In this document: piece by piece, positions 1 through 7,562 of the stretch | Position numbering within the stretch: position 1 is the first letter of the stretch | Layout of the letters: each line of letters starts with the position of its first letter | NCBI GenBank assembly: GCA_016188245.1 | Contig: JACPIE010000025.1 | Location: 1-55,983 of the forward strand | Length of the DNA stretch: 55,983 bases | Direction: 5' to 3' | DNA from: Candidatus Woesearchaeota archaeon | GTDB taxonomy: Archaea; Nanobdellota; Nanobdellia; Woesearchaeales; GW2011-AR4 | The notes under the pieces: model-generated | Databases searched by the model: none | What the model was told of the DNA's origin: nothing | Seen by the model: the letters and a program-made list of their open reading frames with translations, nothing else | Translations under genes and position numbers: made by a program

Positions 1-53
1 TTTTAAAAAGGATTACGGGAAGTTCTGTACGCTCAATAAAAGTTTCGATGCAA

Positions 54-127
54 AATAAGGAAGTTGCATTTAAAGTTCTCGCTTGCTCGGCACTCCGCCG
101 AGCAATGAGTTCCTTATTCAAGGAACT
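54..127. repeat. Structured non-coding element upstream of the first gene
   Basis: AATAAGGAA (54-62) pairs with TTCCTTATT (110-118). Inside it TTGCTCGGC (83-91) pairs with GCCGAGCAA (97-105) around a 5-nt loop. A competing hairpin AGTTCCTT/AAGGAACT (108-127) overlaps the outer arm. Nested-hairpin layouts of this kind precede other accessory genes in the window (for example near 38.2 kb), so this may be the left edge of another accessory unit cut by the window start. Confidence 0.5.
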
Positions 128-147
128 TTTCTACTGAGCTACAAAAA

Positions 148-162
148 GGAAAGATTTAAATA
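148..162 (+). promoter_or_regulatory. BRE/TATA promoter of the 208 gene
   Basis: GGAAAG followed by ATTTAAATA (154-162) is a strong archaeal BRE/TATA pair. It predicts a start of transcription near 185 and a short leader containing GGTGA just before the ATG at 208. The same GAAAG-ATTTAWAWA core drives most accessory genes in this window. Confidence 0.6.
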
Positions 163-207
163 AGAAAAGCAAAAAGATTAAGTTAAATAAAACAGGTGAA
201 ATAAAGA

Positions 208-1215
208 ATGGGATTTTACACACAATATTTTTCTACGCTTTTAAAGAATGTTAGTGCAACCTCATTTAAGCAAAGATGGGAGTCAAGAAGAATAGTAAAC
301 GGGCTTAAAGATGCTGACCACAGATTGTATACCAGTTTGTTTGATGAAGTTGAAAACAAGCACCAAGTAACCAAGGCTATTAAGGAAGAAGAAAGATTAC
401 TAAAAAGTTTGAGGATAGCCGCTGAAAATGCAGATAAGCTGATGTTTAACGCGGAAACAGAAGAAATTACACTTTTAAAAACAGTCGAAGAAATCCTCAA
501 ATCACTTGAAGAGTTTTCAAAATCTGTAAGAGGTAATGGTGATATAAAAAAGCTTGAACTTGAACTTTTAAGTGGGGTACTCATAGCTTTACAAAAAGCA
601 GAAATGGAAAATCAAAAAGAATTCAAGCAAATAAGGACAATTATAGCATTAAGCGAAAATAGAAATGTTGGGAGGTTTACGGAAGAATTAAGGCTAAGAT
701 TTCAAAGAAAAGATGTCCAAACAGTTCTCGCCAAATTTGCACTTCGTAAGGAGGCGCGGAAAGCCAAAATTGATTTACAAGCATTGAAAGTGACATCGAT
801 AAAAATAAGACTTTTGATAGTTCAATTAAAAGATAAACCAATAAGGAATGAATTAAAGAGAACGAAAGAAATAGAGGAACAAAAAGGGAGTATTTATTAT
901 TTAGCACAAGATATAAAAAAATATCTTAACGATGCCTTTTACGAACTATTCTTGATAATGAGGCGAGATACACTTTTTATGCTCAAAATACTTTATGATT
1001 TCGATAACTTGTTTGGGTTTAATTTAAAATGGGCTGGAAAAAATTACATGCCTAGAAATGCAGTTACAGTTAAAAATCAGGAAATTGCAGATATTCGCCA
1101 AAAAATCGCCAAGGATTTCCATACCTTTGCACAGGCATTCAATATCATTCTAAAGAAAATAGAAGAATTAGAGAGAATAGTGCAAGCTGATTTGGCAACA
1201 GTCAAACGTTCTTAA
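208..1215 (+). CDS. Coiled-coil hypothetical protein
   Basis: This 335-residue protein is not a family I recognise. It is almost entirely charged and helical, with long Lys/Glu-rich amphipathic stretches at about residues 45-110, 125-160 and 205-240 that look like coiled coils. It has no signal peptide or convincing membrane segment. The start is supported by a GGTGA motif 8-9 nt upstream. AGA/AAA-rich codon use and its own strong promoter resemble the accessory genes at 5.7-13 kb rather than the GGC/GCA-rich neighbours. A cytoplasmic structural or phage-derived role is possible but unsupported. Confidence 0.6.
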   Translation: MGFYTQYFSTLLKNVSATSFKQRWESRRIVNGLKDADHRLYTSLFDEVENKHQVTKAIKEEERLLKSLRIAAENADKLMFNAETEEITLLKTVEEILKSLEEFSKSVRGNGDIKKLELELLSGVLIALQKAEMENQKEFKQIRTIIALSENRNVGRFTEELRLRFQRKDVQTVLAKFALRKEARKAKIDLQALKVTSIKIRLLIVQLKDKPIRNELKRTKEIEEQKGSIYYLAQDIKKYLNDAFYELFLIMRRDTLFMLKILYDFDNLFGFNLKWAGKNYMPRNAVTVKNQEIADIRQKIAKDFHTFAQAFNIILKKIEELERIVQADLATVKRS

Positions 1216-1233
1216 AAAAAGAGGTCGTTTAAA

Positions 1234-1608
1234 ATGATGCAAATGCGTGACTGGATTTCCGGTCTTATAGGCGCAGTTATATTCCTGCTTGGCCTGCTTC
1301 CATTAATTGGAAAGTTTGAATTCCTGAACAATCTGCCTGTGTCATTGCTTGTCTGGATAGTTGCAGGAGCCGGATTCTATCTCCTTATCAATTCCGTCAT
1401 AGAAATAACAAACAGCAACATCATAGGCTGGTGGTCATTTATAGTTGCTATCACTCTGCTTGTTATAGGATTGATGCCATTGCTGCACAGCTTCGGGATT
1501 GGGCCGGCATGGTTTGAATTCAATTGGCTGAGCAGGGCAGTTTACAATGTTATGTTTGTCATAGAAGGGTTGTTCCTTATGATTGCGACCTTTGCGATGG
1601 AACTATAA
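1234..1608 (+). CDS. Four-helix small membrane protein
   Basis: This 124-residue protein has four predicted transmembrane segments (about residues 9-27, 38-56, 64-84 and 101-121) joined by very short loops and no large soluble part. It starts 18 bases after the previous gene, with AGAGG upstream. No catalytic motif is visible. Its codon use is that of the host core genes, so it probably is not cotransferred with the preceding gene. Function unknown. Confidence 0.65.
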   Translation: MMQMRDWISGLIGAVIFLLGLLPLIGKFEFLNNLPVSLLVWIVAGAGFYLLINSVIEITNSNIIGWWSFIVAITLLVIGLMPLLHSFGIGPAWFEFNWLSRAVYNVMFVIEGLFLMIATFAMEL

Positions 1609-1620
1609 CCGCAGAATTTC

Positions 1621-1767
1621 TTATGGCTTTGGAACGCTGCAGTACGGGTTTGGGATGTCAATATAATGCACCCAAAGGTAAGCTAAAACCAAGCCAAGTA
1701 TCAGTGCAAAAACAAACATAAAGCCTGGGTGAGTTATAATTCCTTTTTTAAAGCTGAAAATTTTCAT
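1621..1767 (-). CDS. NPYC micro-membrane protein, copy 2
   Basis: This 48-residue protein has one transmembrane helix (about residues 16-33) between a basic N-terminus with KKGIITHP and a short C-terminal tail with YIDIPNPYC. I start it at the ATG at 1767 rather than the longer upstream frame, because this gives end-to-end alignment with the neighbour at 1772-1915. The N-in/C-out arrangement would put the single Cys outside the membrane. Function unknown; a small-subunit or redox-accessory role is a guess. Confidence 0.6.
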   Translation of the reverse strand: MKIFSFKKGIITHPGFMFVFALILGLVLAYLWVHYIDIPNPYCSVPKP

Positions 1768-1771
1768 TTTG

Positions 1772-1915
1772 TTATGCGCCCGGACAGTAGGGGTTTGCAA
1801 AATTGATATAGTTAATCCATACGTAAGCAAGCACCAAGCCGATTACAATTCCCATAACTACCATATATATGGGATGAGTAGAGATAAATCCCTTTTTATT
1901 CCAAAACGCTTTCAT
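1772..1915 (-). CDS. NPYC micro-membrane protein, copy 1
   Basis: This 47-residue protein starts at 1915. It shares KKG-I-THP, the helix core LGLVLAY-W or its GLVLAYVW form, and the NPYC tail with the next gene, so the two are tandem paralogues separated by 4 bases. One transmembrane segment spans about residues 17-34. Conservation of the pattern at the protein level while the DNA has diverged argues that both are real despite their size. A TATA-like stretch (TATATTTAAATA) lies at 1935-1950, shared with the divergent PAC2 gene. Confidence 0.6.
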   Translation of the reverse strand: MKAFWNKKGFISTHPIYMVVMGIVIGLVLAYVWINYINFANPYCPGA

Positions 1916-1988
1916 TAGCTGATTTCTAAAAAAGCATATATTTAAATATTTCTATTTTATGCATTTGATGGGCAAAGAGGCGATTTAA

Positions 1989-2699
1989 ATGGAAATCAAA
2001 CTGTGGAAAAAGCCTAAGAACTGCACAATAATTGAAGGGTTTCCGGGATTCGGGCTTGTAGGCACTATTGCCTCTGAATTCCTGATGGAACATTTGAAAA
2101 CCGAGCAGATAGGCAAGATTCTGTTCGATGACATGCCTGCAATGGTTGCAATCCATGAGAACAGGCTTGTCGAGCCGCTTGGCATTTTTTACAACCAAAA
2201 ATATAACATTGTGATTTTGCATGCAATAACTGCCACAACACACTTTGAATGGAAGATGGCCTCGCTTATAGGCAAGCTTGCCTCTGATTTGCAGGCAAAG
2301 GAAATAATCTCCCTTGAAGGAGTCGGATCCGGAGAAGACAGCGACGGAACAAGGGTGTTTTATTATTCAAATAATGAGAAAAACTCAAAATTATTTGAGA
2401 AGGCAGGAATTTCTCCATTAAAGGAAGGCATCATCATAGGAGTTACAGGCGCGATTCTCCTCAGGGTTGAAAAAACGCCTATAAGCTGCCTGTTTGCCGA
2501 AACACATTCCAATCTGCCTGACAGCAAGGCTGCTGCCAAGGTTTTAGAGGCTCTTGACAAGTATATTGGAATAGAACTGGACACTAAGCCGCTGCTGGAG
2601 CAGGCTGAGAAGTTCGAGCAGAAGCTGAAGACAATACTGCAAAAAAGCCAGGAAGCGCAGGAGATAAGCGATAAAAAGAAGCTGAGCTATTTGGGATGA
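1989..2699 (+). CDS. PAC2-family proteasome assembly chaperone-like protein
   Basis: This 236-residue protein matches the archaeal PAC2 family (PbaA/PbaB-like), which help assemble or regulate the 20S proteasome and related chaperone complexes in the cytoplasm. The diagnostic GFPGFGLVG lies at residues 17-25. The central VGSGEDSDGTRVFYY and GVTGAILL segments fit the family's Rossmann-like core. The last ~40 residues form a charged helix (LLEQAEKFEQKL), usual for archaeal members. Length is typical. It is preceded by a TATA box at about 1938-1950. Confidence 0.85.
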   Translation: MEIKLWKKPKNCTIIEGFPGFGLVGTIASEFLMEHLKTEQIGKILFDDMPAMVAIHENRLVEPLGIFYNQKYNIVILHAITATTHFEWKMASLIGKLASDLQAKEIISLEGVGSGEDSDGTRVFYYSNNEKNSKLFEKAGISPLKEGIIIGVTGAILLRVEKTPISCLFAETHSNLPDSKAAAKVLEALDKYIGIELDTKPLLEQAEKFEQKLKTILQKSQEAQEISDKKKLSYLG

Positions 2700-2738
2700 A
2701 GGATTGGAATAATTTTTAAATTATGTGGGTAACCTTGG

Positions 2739-3131
2739 ATGATACCACCTGATTTTTTAAGGGAATTGAAAGAGGTTTACAGAGGAGTTTCTCAATTGCC
2801 GGGATTTCCAATAGGTCATTGCCTTTCTGTAAGTGAACCATTAGCAAAAAAATTTGGTTTGAAATTGATAAGGGGATTTTTTGTATTAGACAGATCAGTC
2901 GACGAAAATCCTTACAGAATCGAGCCGCATAAGTGGTGTGAAGATTCAGATGAAAGGATTATAGACTTAACAGCTCATCAATTTAATCGAGGACTGGATG
3001 AGCTTCTGCCGGAAGGAGTTTTAGTAATAGAACCGGGGGACCCATTAAATAGAAGATACTTAAAAACAAAAACTTTTGATTGGCATGACTATCTTGACAC
3101 CGGCTACGTGAATGGAGTATTAACGCTTTAA
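2739..3131 (+). CDS. Predicted transglutaminase/papain-like fold protein
   Basis: This 130-residue protein carries the ordered triad typical of small transglutaminase-like or papain-like proteins: Cys in GHCLSVSE (about residue 28), His in EPHKWCED (about 66), and Asp in IIDLTAHQF (about 79). The IIDLTAxQF block is often seen in phage and mobile-element proteins of this fold. The start is supported by an AATTTTTAAAT TATA box about 25 bases upstream, giving a leaderless transcript. It meets the following gene tail to tail with a 4-base overlap. The exact substrate is unknown. Confidence 0.55.
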   Translation: MIPPDFLRELKEVYRGVSQLPGFPIGHCLSVSEPLAKKFGLKLIRGFFVLDRSVDENPYRIEPHKWCEDSDERIIDLTAHQFNRGLDELLPEGVLVIEPGDPLNRRYLKTKTFDWHDYLDTGYVNGVLTL

Positions 3132-3910
3132 AAATAAACCCTGTTAAACACAGAAACATATCTTTTAGCCAAATCATTATGCAATTCTATAGCCTTTCTT
3201 CCTTTCTTGACCATAAAATCCACAAATTCAAATGCAGCGTCATGCAGCCCGTTTCTTGCGGGCTGAAGCTCAGTTTCGTCTTTAATATTCGGGCCTAAAC
3301 CTGCAACATTATGTTTCTTTATGGTTTTTGCCCATTCTATTGAAAATGCAAATGCCTTTGCTTCCTCGTCATGCTTGTTCGGCAGTGCTTCTGTCAAAAC
3401 ATGCCCAATCTCATGCCCTATTATGAGCATTAAGGAATCAAGATGGGTTTCCCTTGCAAATATTTTCTTTTCTTTGCCATTGATTGAAAATCCCATAATT
3501 CCGCTGCTCCATGCGCCAAAGTTTGAATGAAGCGTTTTGAACTCGTCAAGCGGCAAAATGCTGATTGAGATATTGCCCGGGAGTTTCTCTTTGAACATCA
3601 GCTTAAAAATTTCTTCGGCAATGCTTGTTACTTCATCATTATCGTGCATAAGCCCTGATTTTGGCCTTGAGGGATTTAGGAAGAGTTCAGGAGTGAATGA
3701 ATGGTTCGCCGTATATTGGGAAGCATACTGCTGCCGGGCATGTTGGATTATTGATGGTTTCTTTGTGTATTGCGGTTCAAAGCTTACTGAACCGCCTGCT
3801 CCAAACTCGTATTTGTCGTCGACATTTCTGGAGAGATAGCTGATTTGAGGGTAAGAATTATTTGAATAGGAGCTTCTGATTAGGTATTCCAAACCATTTG
3901 AATAGTTCAT
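3128..3910 (-). CDS. Zincin metallopeptidase-like protein (HEIGH)
   Basis: This 260-residue protein has a classic zinc-peptidase HEIGH motif, followed about 20 residues on by KHDEEAKAFAFSIEW, whose Glu residues could provide the third zinc ligand. The first ~90 residues are low in structure and Tyr/Ser-rich. I chose the ATG at 3910 over the GTG at 3928 because a TATA box (CTATATAAAA, 3947-3956 on this strand) predicts a start of transcription near 3925. No signal peptide is seen, so it is probably cytoplasmic. Substrate unknown. Confidence 0.6.
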   Translation of the reverse strand: MNYSNGLEYLIRSSYSNNSYPQISYLSRNVDDKYEFGAGGSVSFEPQYTKKPSIIQHARQQYASQYTANHSFTPELFLNPSRPKSGLMHDNDEVTSIAEEIFKLMFKEKLPGNISISILPLDEFKTLHSNFGAWSSGIMGFSINGKEKKIFARETHLDSLMLIIGHEIGHVLTEALPNKHDEEAKAFAFSIEWAKTIKKHNVAGLGPNIKDETELQPARNGLHDAAFEFVDFMVKKGRKAIELHNDLAKRYVSVFNRVYF

Positions 3911-3928
3911 TTTAGCTTTAACTCTCAC

Positions 3929-4657
3929 TTTAAGGTTAATTCGGCTGTTTTATATAGTTATTGATGGGCTGTTAGAACGCCTAAAAAGACAGAATTTTGG
4001 AAGTATACGGATTATAGGATTAAAATATGTACCCCTATGCATAGTGCCTAACTTTCTAAATAAAGCCTCACTTTTAGCTATTAGGCGCTGCAGTTTTTGC
4101 CGTATCATCGCTTTTTGCCCTTGTTTTGCCCATAGGCCAAGGTAACTGGAAGATCCACATCCGGGGGAAGAGTGGTGATGTTTTATATTGTTATGGCAAG
4201 ATAGTGCCTTAAAGCGTTGTTGGCTGATTTGGGTATTTTTAACTTTTTATGGCAAGCAGCTGCCTGAGATCTGACTACATCTTGATTACTCCCCAATATG
4301 GGCAATAGTTTATTTGATTGCATCTTGCTCACTTCTGCTCTTTTAACTCTCACTTTTCACTCTTTAACTTCATTTTTATAAATTATTTTCTATATAGAAA
4401 AGTATAACTAGAGTAAATGTATAATTAAAAGTATAGTTTATAAAAGATATTTGATAATAGATTTATAAAAATAAATATGTTGATTAATATATTATTGATA
4501 ATAGTTTTTAAAAAAGAATTAATAAAAAATAGCGGTTATACTAAATAGATTAGATTGAAAGATATAATAAAAAACTAAATATTTCAATAAATTATCGTTG
4601 TAAATTTTAAAAATTTGCTTGGGAAATTTATTTAAATTCTGAAAAAAATGCAGGTTT
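3929..4657. other. 729-base AT-rich intergenic region
   Basis: No convincing ORF. CGCCTAA (3978-3984) and ATTAGGCG (4080-4087) form a possible degenerate pair of the box family described at 7781-7881, with a similar spacing of about 100 bases but no matching inner arms. CATAGTGCCTAACTT (4040-4054) is repeated exactly at 16812-16826 in front of another gene. The 4380-4600 part is extremely AT-rich with nothing else visible. A TATA box (TTATTTAAAT, 4627-4636) serves the next gene. Confidence 0.4.
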
Positions 4658-5125
4658 ATGAAACATTTTTTTCCGAAAAATCTAGCTGTTTTTCTGCTGC
4701 TTTTTTTAACCGGATGTGCAGTAAGATCTGATAAGAATTTTGAAGAAATCTCAATTGACAATGGGATTAAAATTGTGAAAATCAATGCTGAAATTGCCGA
4801 CGACAGTCAGGAAATGGAAAAAGGACTGATGTTCAGGGAAAAGCTAAATGAAAATGAAGGGATGCTTTTTATTTTTGACGACGAAAATTATTATGCATTC
4901 TGGATGAAGAATACACTGATGCCGCTGGACATTGTGTTTATCGGCAAAAACCTTACAATTGTTGATATTAAACGCGCAGTTCCGTGCAGGGAAGATCCGT
5001 GCATGACTTACAGCCCTGCAAGTCCTGCAAAATATGTGCTGGAGATGAATGAAAATTTTACTTTAAAAAAGAATGTCAAAATAGGAGATAACCTTGTTCT
5101 GAACAGAAAAATATTAAAGCAATAA
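4658..5125 (+). CDS. DUF192-family lipoprotein
   Basis: This 155-residue protein matches DUF192 (COG1430): the family core appears as EKGLMFREKL, EGMLFIFDDE, AFWMKNTLMPLDIVFI and SPAKYVLEM. The first 20 residues are a lipoprotein signal with lipobox LTGC (Cys20), so it should be anchored to the outer face of the cytoplasmic membrane. DUF192 proteins are widespread and poorly characterised; I assign no reaction. An internal Cys pair (PCREDPC) could form a disulfide, as in many archaeal members. It is followed 15 bases later by another lipoprotein. Confidence 0.85.
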   Translation: MKHFFPKNLAVFLLLFLTGCAVRSDKNFEEISIDNGIKIVKINAEIADDSQEMEKGLMFREKLNENEGMLFIFDDENYYAFWMKNTLMPLDIVFIGKNLTIVDIKRAVPCREDPCMTYSPASPAKYVLEMNENFTLKKNVKIGDNLVLNRKILKQ

Positions 5126-5140
5126 AAACAAGCCGGATAT

Positions 5141-5503
5141 ATGCAAAAGTTATTAGTTATTGTCATGCTGGTTTTTTTTATTTCAGGCTGCAAGCCTCAG
5201 GAAAGCCCAAAAATAGAGCCTTTTTGCGGGGATGATATCTGCCAGGCTGGTGAGGAAGAAAGCGGCTGCAAAGAGGATTGCGGAGGTTTTGAAGGCATTG
5301 CAAAGCTGCAATGCGCAAAGTCCGGGGGCAGCTGGAATGACTGCGGAAGCCCATGCATTGGTACAGGCGCAGATATCTGCATACAAGTATGTTCTCCCCA
5401 ATGCGAATGCAGCGGAATAGCCGGATTTAATTGTCCTGATGGATACAAGTGCAGGCTGACAGGCAGGATTGCAGATGAAATGGGAGTATGCATAAGGGAG
5501 TAA
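5141..5503 (+). CDS. Cys-rich secreted lipoprotein
   Basis: This 120-residue protein has a lipoprotein signal with lipobox ISGC (Cys17) and about 17 further Cys residues. The CGDDICQAGEE...GCKEDC block is a common archaeal and bacterial extracellular Cys motif of the CGNGICexGE type, here followed by Cys pairs that probably form disulfides. It lies in an apparent operon with the DUF192 lipoprotein upstream and the zinc ribbon downstream. Binding partner unknown. Confidence 0.7.
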   Translation: MQKLLVIVMLVFFISGCKPQESPKIEPFCGDDICQAGEEESGCKEDCGGFEGIAKLQCAKSGGSWNDCGSPCIGTGADICIQVCSPQCECSGIAGFNCPDGYKCRLTGRIADEMGVCIRE

Positions 5504-5551
5504 ATGCAGAAATTCCAAAACTTTATAAAGAAGCTTCCCGCAAAAAACCGA

Positions 5552-5704
5552 ATGGCGGAAATTAAGTGCAAGCATTGCGACGAGAAGATGCACAAGAAAG
5601 GAGTCATCCAGAGCGGAAATTCCAAGTATGACGTCTACAGATGCAATGAGTGCGGCCATGAAGACATGAAAGCGATTGGAGTTAATCCGAGCTATCACAG
5701 GTAA
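5552..5704 (+). CDS. Small zinc-ribbon protein
   Basis: This 50-residue protein has two CxxC knuckles (Cys6/Cys9 and Cys31/Cys34) of a zinc ribbon, with the pattern IKCKHCDEKM and YRCNECGHED. A longer reading from an ATG touching the previous stop (5504) adds 16 basic residues that do not belong to the ribbon; I prefer the start at 5552. It could bind nucleic acid or a protein partner; no specific role can be assigned. Confidence 0.6.
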   Translation: MAEIKCKHCDEKMHKKGVIQSGNSKYDVYRCNECGHEDMKAIGVNPSYHR

Positions 5705-5713
5705 ATTTTTATT

Positions 5714-5749
5714 TTTCTCTGTGCCCAAAAATGTTTGAGGCGTACTTTT
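5714..5749. repeat. 36-bp repeat, copy 1 (exact match at 9754-9789)
   Basis: The 36 bases from TTTCTCTGTGCCC to GGCGTACTTTT are identical to 9754-9789. A diverged inverted copy lies at about 44881-44920 (GTACGGTTCAAACATTTTTTGGCACAG-type). All three sit at the edges of accessory or toxin-antitoxin units. Confidence 0.75.
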
Positions 5750-5800
5750 ACCGAGAAAGAACCGATATTTTTATATATAAGAGCTTCTATTAAGTCTGTT

Positions 5801-5935
5801 ATGGAAACAGTAACCATACCCAAAGAAGAGTATGAAAGATTAAAGAAATTAGAGCAGCTTGACTATGATTTAATCAGGCAATTTGCTAGTTCTTTAGAAG
5901 ACTTAAAGCAAGGCAGATTCAAGAGACTTGCTTAG
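5801..5935 (+). CDS. RelB-like antitoxin
   Basis: This 44-residue protein begins METVTIPKEEYERLKKLE, the N-terminal signature of a small archaeal antitoxin family also seen at 8080, where it accompanies a RelE-like toxin. A long AT-rich TATA region (ATATTTTTATATATAA, about 5762-5777) places the transcription start right at this ATG, so a longer reading from 5735 is unlikely. Its 3' end overlaps the convergent toxin gene by 17 bases, an unusual arrangement because such antitoxins normally precede the toxin on the same strand. Confidence 0.65.
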   Translation: METVTIPKEEYERLKKLEQLDYDLIRQFASSLEDLKQGRFKRLA

Positions 5936-6236
5936 CAATTTGTTCTGCTATTTTTCTGTATTCTGCAAATTGTGATATAATGTGGTCTATAGTTGATTGT
6001 TGGTCTTTCTTGCCACTTACAGCAACAAGCAGAACCAAGTTTAAGTCTTCATAAATAAGGTAATAAACTCTCTTTTCCTTTATTCGTTTTTCTCTCAAGA
6101 AAGGATATCTCAATTGCTGCCCGACAAATGGATTTTCCGCAAGTTGCTTCGGTATTTTTTCTGCTGCTTCAATTTCTGGATTTGGCCATTTGCTAATTTC
6201 TTTGAGATAAGTATCAGTTCCGATTACTTTAAACAT
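5919..6236 (-). CDS. RelE-like toxin (ribosome-dependent mRNA interferase)
   Basis: This 105-residue protein has the RelE/ParE superfamily pattern: an N-terminal FKVIGTDTYLKEISK strand-helix, a basic LREKRIKEKRVYYLIYED core, and VLLVAVSGKKDQQSTIDHI. Such toxins cleave mRNA on the ribosome; the catalytic residues vary and cannot be fixed here. It has its own promoter (TTTATAAAG near 6256-6266 on this strand). It is convergent with, rather than downstream of, the likely antitoxin at 5801, so toxin and antitoxin expression would be uncoupled or linked by antisense overlap. Confidence 0.65.
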   Translation of the reverse strand: MFKVIGTDTYLKEISKWPNPEIEAAEKIPKQLAENPFVGQQLRYPFLREKRIKEKRVYYLIYEDLNLVLLVAVSGKKDQQSTIDHIISQFAEYRKIAEQIAKQVS

Positions 6237-6282
6237 ACTCAGAATGCTAATACCATTTCTTTATAAACTTTCTCGGTAAAAG

Positions 6283-6310
6283 TTTGTATAATTCATTGAA
6301 TTATGCGAAA
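6283..6310. repeat. Box hairpin TTTGTATAATTCA/TGAATTATGCGAAA
   Basis: TTTGTATAATTCA faces TGAATTATGCGAAA to form a short near-perfect palindrome whose arms are the GTATAAT and ATTATGCG forms of the box family. Similar hairpins lie at 8621-8648, 10853-10876 and, in the other orientation, 44232-44262, always between accessory units. Confidence 0.6.
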
Positions 6311-6408
6311 GGGCAAAGAGTGATAAGGGGGTTTGAGACTAGAATTTTAAATTATTATAGACGAAAATTTTAGAAAAGTTAATATAGAAGTTTGAATTTA
6401 TGTGTAGT

Positions 6409-6609
6409 ATGAAACTCACCATAGTTCTAGAACCACAGGAAGAAGGTGGATTTACAGCTTATGTGCCATCTTTGCCAGGCTGTATCTCACAGGGTGATAC
6501 CAAAGAAGAAGTCATTAAGAATATTAAAGAGGCTATTGAATTATATTTAGAACCAGATACAAACGAGCTTATTGAATTTAGTGGAGAAAAAGTTACTCTT
6601 ATAGTATGA
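6409..6609 (+). CDS. hicB: HicB-family antitoxin
   Basis: This 66-residue protein shows the HicB partial RNase-H-like fold: KLTIVLEPQEEGGFTAYVPSLPGCISQGDTKEE, with the family-specific G-FTAYVPSLPGC-SQG-T core. It lacks a C-terminal DNA-binding domain, as do many minimal HicB proteins. I prefer the second ATG (6409) because it matches the family N-terminus and a weak AT-rich promoter upstream; an ATG at 6400 adds three residues. It overlaps hicA by 4 bases (ATGA), so translation is coupled. Confidence 0.85.
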   Translation: MKLTIVLEPQEEGGFTAYVPSLPGCISQGDTKEEVIKNIKEAIELYLEPDTNELIEFSGEKVTLIV

Positions 6610-6830
6610 AAATTCCGCTTATTTCTGGTATTGAGGCTATTAAGCGATTAAAGAGAACAGGATTTATTGCTACAAGACAGAAGGGCTCTCATGTAAGACT
6701 AGAAAAATATACAGGTGAGAAAACAATTAAGATTACAGTTCCTGTTCACGCTGAGTTAAAGAAGGGAACTTTAAATAGAATAATCAAAGATGCAGGATTA
6801 ACATTGGAAGAATTTGAGGGGTTGAAATAA
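6606..6830 (+). CDS. hicA: HicA-family toxin (mRNA interferase)
   Basis: This 74-residue protein has the dsRNA-binding-like HicA fold: IKRLKRTGFIATRQKGSHVRL, with the catalytic His at about residue 29 in KGSH, followed by PVHAELKKGTLNRIIKDAGLT. HicA degrades mRNA and is neutralised by HicB. The antitoxin-first order and 4-base overlap are common for this family. The pair sits between direct repeats and within the accessory array. Confidence 0.9.
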   Translation: MKIPLISGIEAIKRLKRTGFIATRQKGSHVRLEKYTGEKTIKITVPVHAELKKGTLNRIIKDAGLTLEEFEGLK

Positions 6831-6875
6831 AATTATTAGACGAAATTTTAAGCATCTGTATTCATATCTGTTTGG

Positions 6876-7490
6876 TCAGTAGTTACCCTTTATTCCAGAC
6901 TCTCTTCCAATACGTCTTAACTCTGCCTTTTTTCTTTGCAATTCTCGCAAAACTTGATTTTGTTCTCTTAAACCTCTCTTGTTGATTGAAGTACCTGCCA
7001 ATCCACTAAGTAATAATAAAGCTGACAAACCATAATCTGCAGGATGTTTTTGTTGCTGTGAACTTGAGCCATATGGTCTAACATCATCGACCATTAATCC
7101 CGCTCCGCCGTATAACATCGATGCTAAACTAGCAGCCACTCCAATTCTTGACCATCTCCTAAATCCTTTCGCACGATTATCAGCAGAATTTACAGCACGC
7201 AATTCATTTAGTAATTCTTCTGGTGTTATATAATCTGTGCGATTAGGAGAAGAACTTGAGCCGACATCTTCGACAGATGGACCTGATTTTTGTTTCAGGC
7301 TTAAATCATATTCTGTCCTTTTTGTAGGATCAGATAAAGTACTATGCGCCTCATTAACTAATTTGAATAGCTCATCTTGCCCTTGATTCATATCGGGATG
7401 AAATTGCCTAGATAAGCGTCTATAAGCACTCTTGATTTGAGCTTGAGTTGCTCTTTCATCTAGACCCAAAATTTGATAGTATGTTTTCAT
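6876..7490 (-). CDS. DnaJ-domain membrane protein
   Basis: This 204-residue protein has an N-terminal J domain (about residues 1-65) with the HPD motif at 31-33, which would stimulate a DnaK/Hsp70 ATPase. There is no Gly/Phe region or zinc domain. After a polar linker come two hydrophobic segments (about residues 118-135 and 152-170) that look membrane-inserted, then a basic tail. The layout (soluble N-terminus, paired helices, short tail) resembles the orphan protein at 8734. A TATA box at 7522-7530 places transcription just upstream of the ATG. Unlike core DnaJ it is an accessory gene, possibly a host-factor decoy or membrane recruiter of Hsp70. Confidence 0.75.
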   Translation of the reverse strand: MKTYYQILGLDERATQAQIKSAYRRLSRQFHPDMNQGQDELFKLVNEAHSTLSDPTKRTEYDLSLKQKSGPSVEDVGSSSSPNRTDYITPEELLNELRAVNSADNRAKGFRRWSRIGVAASLASMLYGGAGLMVDDVRPYGSSSQQQKHPADYGLSALLLLSGLAGTSINKRGLREQNQVLRELQRKKAELRRIGRESGIKGNY

Positions 7491-7521
7491 AATTACCCTT
7501 ACGAATCTATATATGAGCTAG

Positions 7522-7559
7522 TATTTAAATCTTTCGTTTTGTAACTATCTGTCAGTAGT
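7522..7559 (-). promoter_or_regulatory. Promoter with upstream inverted repeat (DnaJ-like gene)
   Basis: On this strand CGAAAG-ATTTAAATA (TATA 7522-7530) is preceded, after exactly 13 bases, by an imperfect 5-N6-5 palindrome (ACTAT-CTGTCA-GTAGT in plus orientation, 7544-7559). The same spacing and a related palindrome occur at 10385-10422, 33065-33102 and 38364-38401. Confidence 0.55.
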
Positions 7560-7562
7560 CAA

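Larger units (their letters stand above)
5744..6283. repeat. Inverted-repeat-bounded unit 1 (RelBE-like pair)
   Basis: ACTTTTACCGAGAAAG (5744-5759) is the perfect reverse complement of 6268-6283. The 16-bp arms enclose exactly the antitoxin (5801-5935) and toxin (5919-6236) genes and nothing else. Confidence 0.7.
6350..6851. repeat. Direct repeats flanking hicBA
   Basis: AATTATTATAGACGAAAATTTTA (about 6350-6372, in two halves AATTATTATAGACG and AAAATTTTA) recurs as AATTATTAGACG + AAATTTTA at 6831-6850, immediately before and after hicBA. The core TTAGACGAA is the reverse complement of TTCGTCTAA, the box motif found elsewhere in the array. Confidence 0.5.

Noticed and set aside
5183..5728. 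181-codon minus-strand frame opposite the Cys-rich lipoprotein
   Set aside because: The plus strand has two genes with signal peptides and Cys motifs; the minus frame is a shadow with unnatural composition.
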